Source: SFWF01 sp045587065 (GTDB taxonomy: Bacteria; Bacillota; Clostridia; Oscillospirales; Acutalibacteraceae). Taken from it: DNA of 5,589 nucleotides. Each line of letters begins with the position of its first letter. Position 1 is the first letter of the stretch. The notes beneath the pieces were generated by a model. That model was not told the DNA's origin. It did not search any database and was given only the letters and a program-made list of their open reading frames with translations. Location of the stretch: contig JAZNBQ010000129.1 of NCBI GenBank assembly GCA_045587065.1, positions 1 through 5,589 of the forward strand, written 5' to 3'. Position numbers and translations under genes: made by a program. Shown in pieces: positions 5,003 through 5,589 of this stretch.

Positions 5003-5589
5003 TGGCTAAACATTTACTTAAACTTATGGATTTATCTGCTCAGGAAATTACAGAAATTCTTGATTTGGCAGATAAATTAAAATATGAAAAAAAGAATGGA
5101 ATAGAGCATCATATCCTAAAGGGAAAAACCTTAGGAATGATATTCCAAAAATCCTCTACCAGAACAAGAGTTTCCTTTGAGGTTGGTATGTATGACCTTG
5201 GCGGCTCTGCACTTTTCTTAAGCTCAAGAGACCTGCAAATAGGCAGAGGAGAGCCTGTAGAAGATACCGCAAGAGTTCTTTCAGGCTACCTTGACGGAAT
5301 TATGATAAGAACCTTTGAACAAAAAGAGGTTGAGGCTTTGGCAGAGTACGGTTCTATTCCTATAATCAATGGACTTACCGACTACTGTCATCCTTGTCAG
5401 GTTCTTGCCGACCTTCAGACATTCAGAGAGTTCAAGGGCTCATTTGAAGGCAAAAAGATGTGCTACATCGGAGACGGCAACAATATGGCAAATTCTCTCC
5501 TTTACGGATGTGCTAAAGCGGGTATGGATATAGCGGTTGCAACTCCCGAAGGCTATGAGCCCGACAGCGAAGTTGTGGCAAATGCTAAA
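5002..5589 (+). CDS. argF: Ornithine carbamoyltransferase, N-terminal part (runs off the window)
   Basis: The reading frame is open for 196 codons from the ATG at 5002 to the window end, about two thirds of a family of roughly 305-330 residues. The enzyme transfers the carbamoyl group from carbamoyl phosphate to ornithine to give citrulline, the substrate of ArgG. The carbamoyl-phosphate loop SSTRTR is at 51-56. HPCQVLAD is at 130-137. GDGNNMANSLL at 157-167 carries an Asn expected to bind ornithine and, with STRTR, favours ornithine over aspartate carbamoyltransferase. The ornithine-side SMG loop and HCLP motif would lie beyond the window. The ATG shares one base with the argG stop (TAATG), and AGAGGG at 4986-4991 lies ten bases upstream, so it is co-transcribed and probably coupled with argG. 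All seven visible Arg codons are AGA. Confidence 0.95.
   Translation, partial: MAKHLLKLMDLSAQEITEILDLADKLKYEKKNGIEHHILKGKTLGMIFQKSSTRTRVSFEVGMYDLGGSALFLSSRDLQIGRGEPVEDTARVLSGYLDGIMIRTFEQKEVEALAEYGSIPIINGLTDYCHPCQVLADLQTFREFKGSFEGKKMCYIGDGNNMANSLLYGCAKAGMDIAVATPEGYEPDSEVVANAK

Overview
The window is AT-rich DNA from an endospore-forming member of the Firmicutes, most likely of class Clostridia. It carries most of a spoIIIA operon, an Asp23-family gene next to it as in Bacillus relatives, short gene spacings, purine-rich Shine-Dalgarno sites, a TTG start and AGA/AGG as the usual Arg codons outside argG. All recognisable genes are on the + strand. The species cannot be named from this stretch.

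Layout. Positions 1-3115 hold the end of spoIIIAC and complete spoIIIAD, AE, AF, AG and AH, packed with gaps of 1, 4 and 12 bases followed by two ATGA stop/start overlaps. Positions 3116-3178 hold a vegetative-type promoter and a long inverted repeat that covers the ribosome binding site of the next gene. Positions 3179-3538 encode an Asp23/YqhY-family protein from a TTG start. A perfect 14-bp-stem intrinsic terminator follows at 3555-3593. Positions 3594-3769 are the argG control region: TGCATA-type half-sites, a TTGACA/CATAAT promoter, and a perfect 14-bp palindrome over the -10 that fits the ArgR box. Then come argG (3770-5002) and argF (from 5002, running off the end at 5589), joined by a TAATG overlap.

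How the genes work together. In Bacillus subtilis the SpoIIIA proteins build the mother-cell half of the feeding-tube channel across the double membrane around the forespore. SpoIIIAG and SpoIIIAH contribute ring-forming domains in the intermembrane space, and AC, AD, AE and AF form the export-apparatus-like membrane base. The Asp23-family protein is a vegetative envelope-associated protein whose place beside spoIIIA is conserved, but here it appears to have its own promoter. ArgF and ArgG catalyse consecutive steps of arginine synthesis (ornithine to citrulline to argininosuccinate).

I see no mobile element, CRISPR array, defence system or RNA gene. The genes are ordinary. The most interesting feature is regulatory: the spoIIIAH/yqhY junction looks built so that a transcript reading through from spoIIIA would hide the yqhY ribosome binding site, while a transcript from the local promoter would leave it open.
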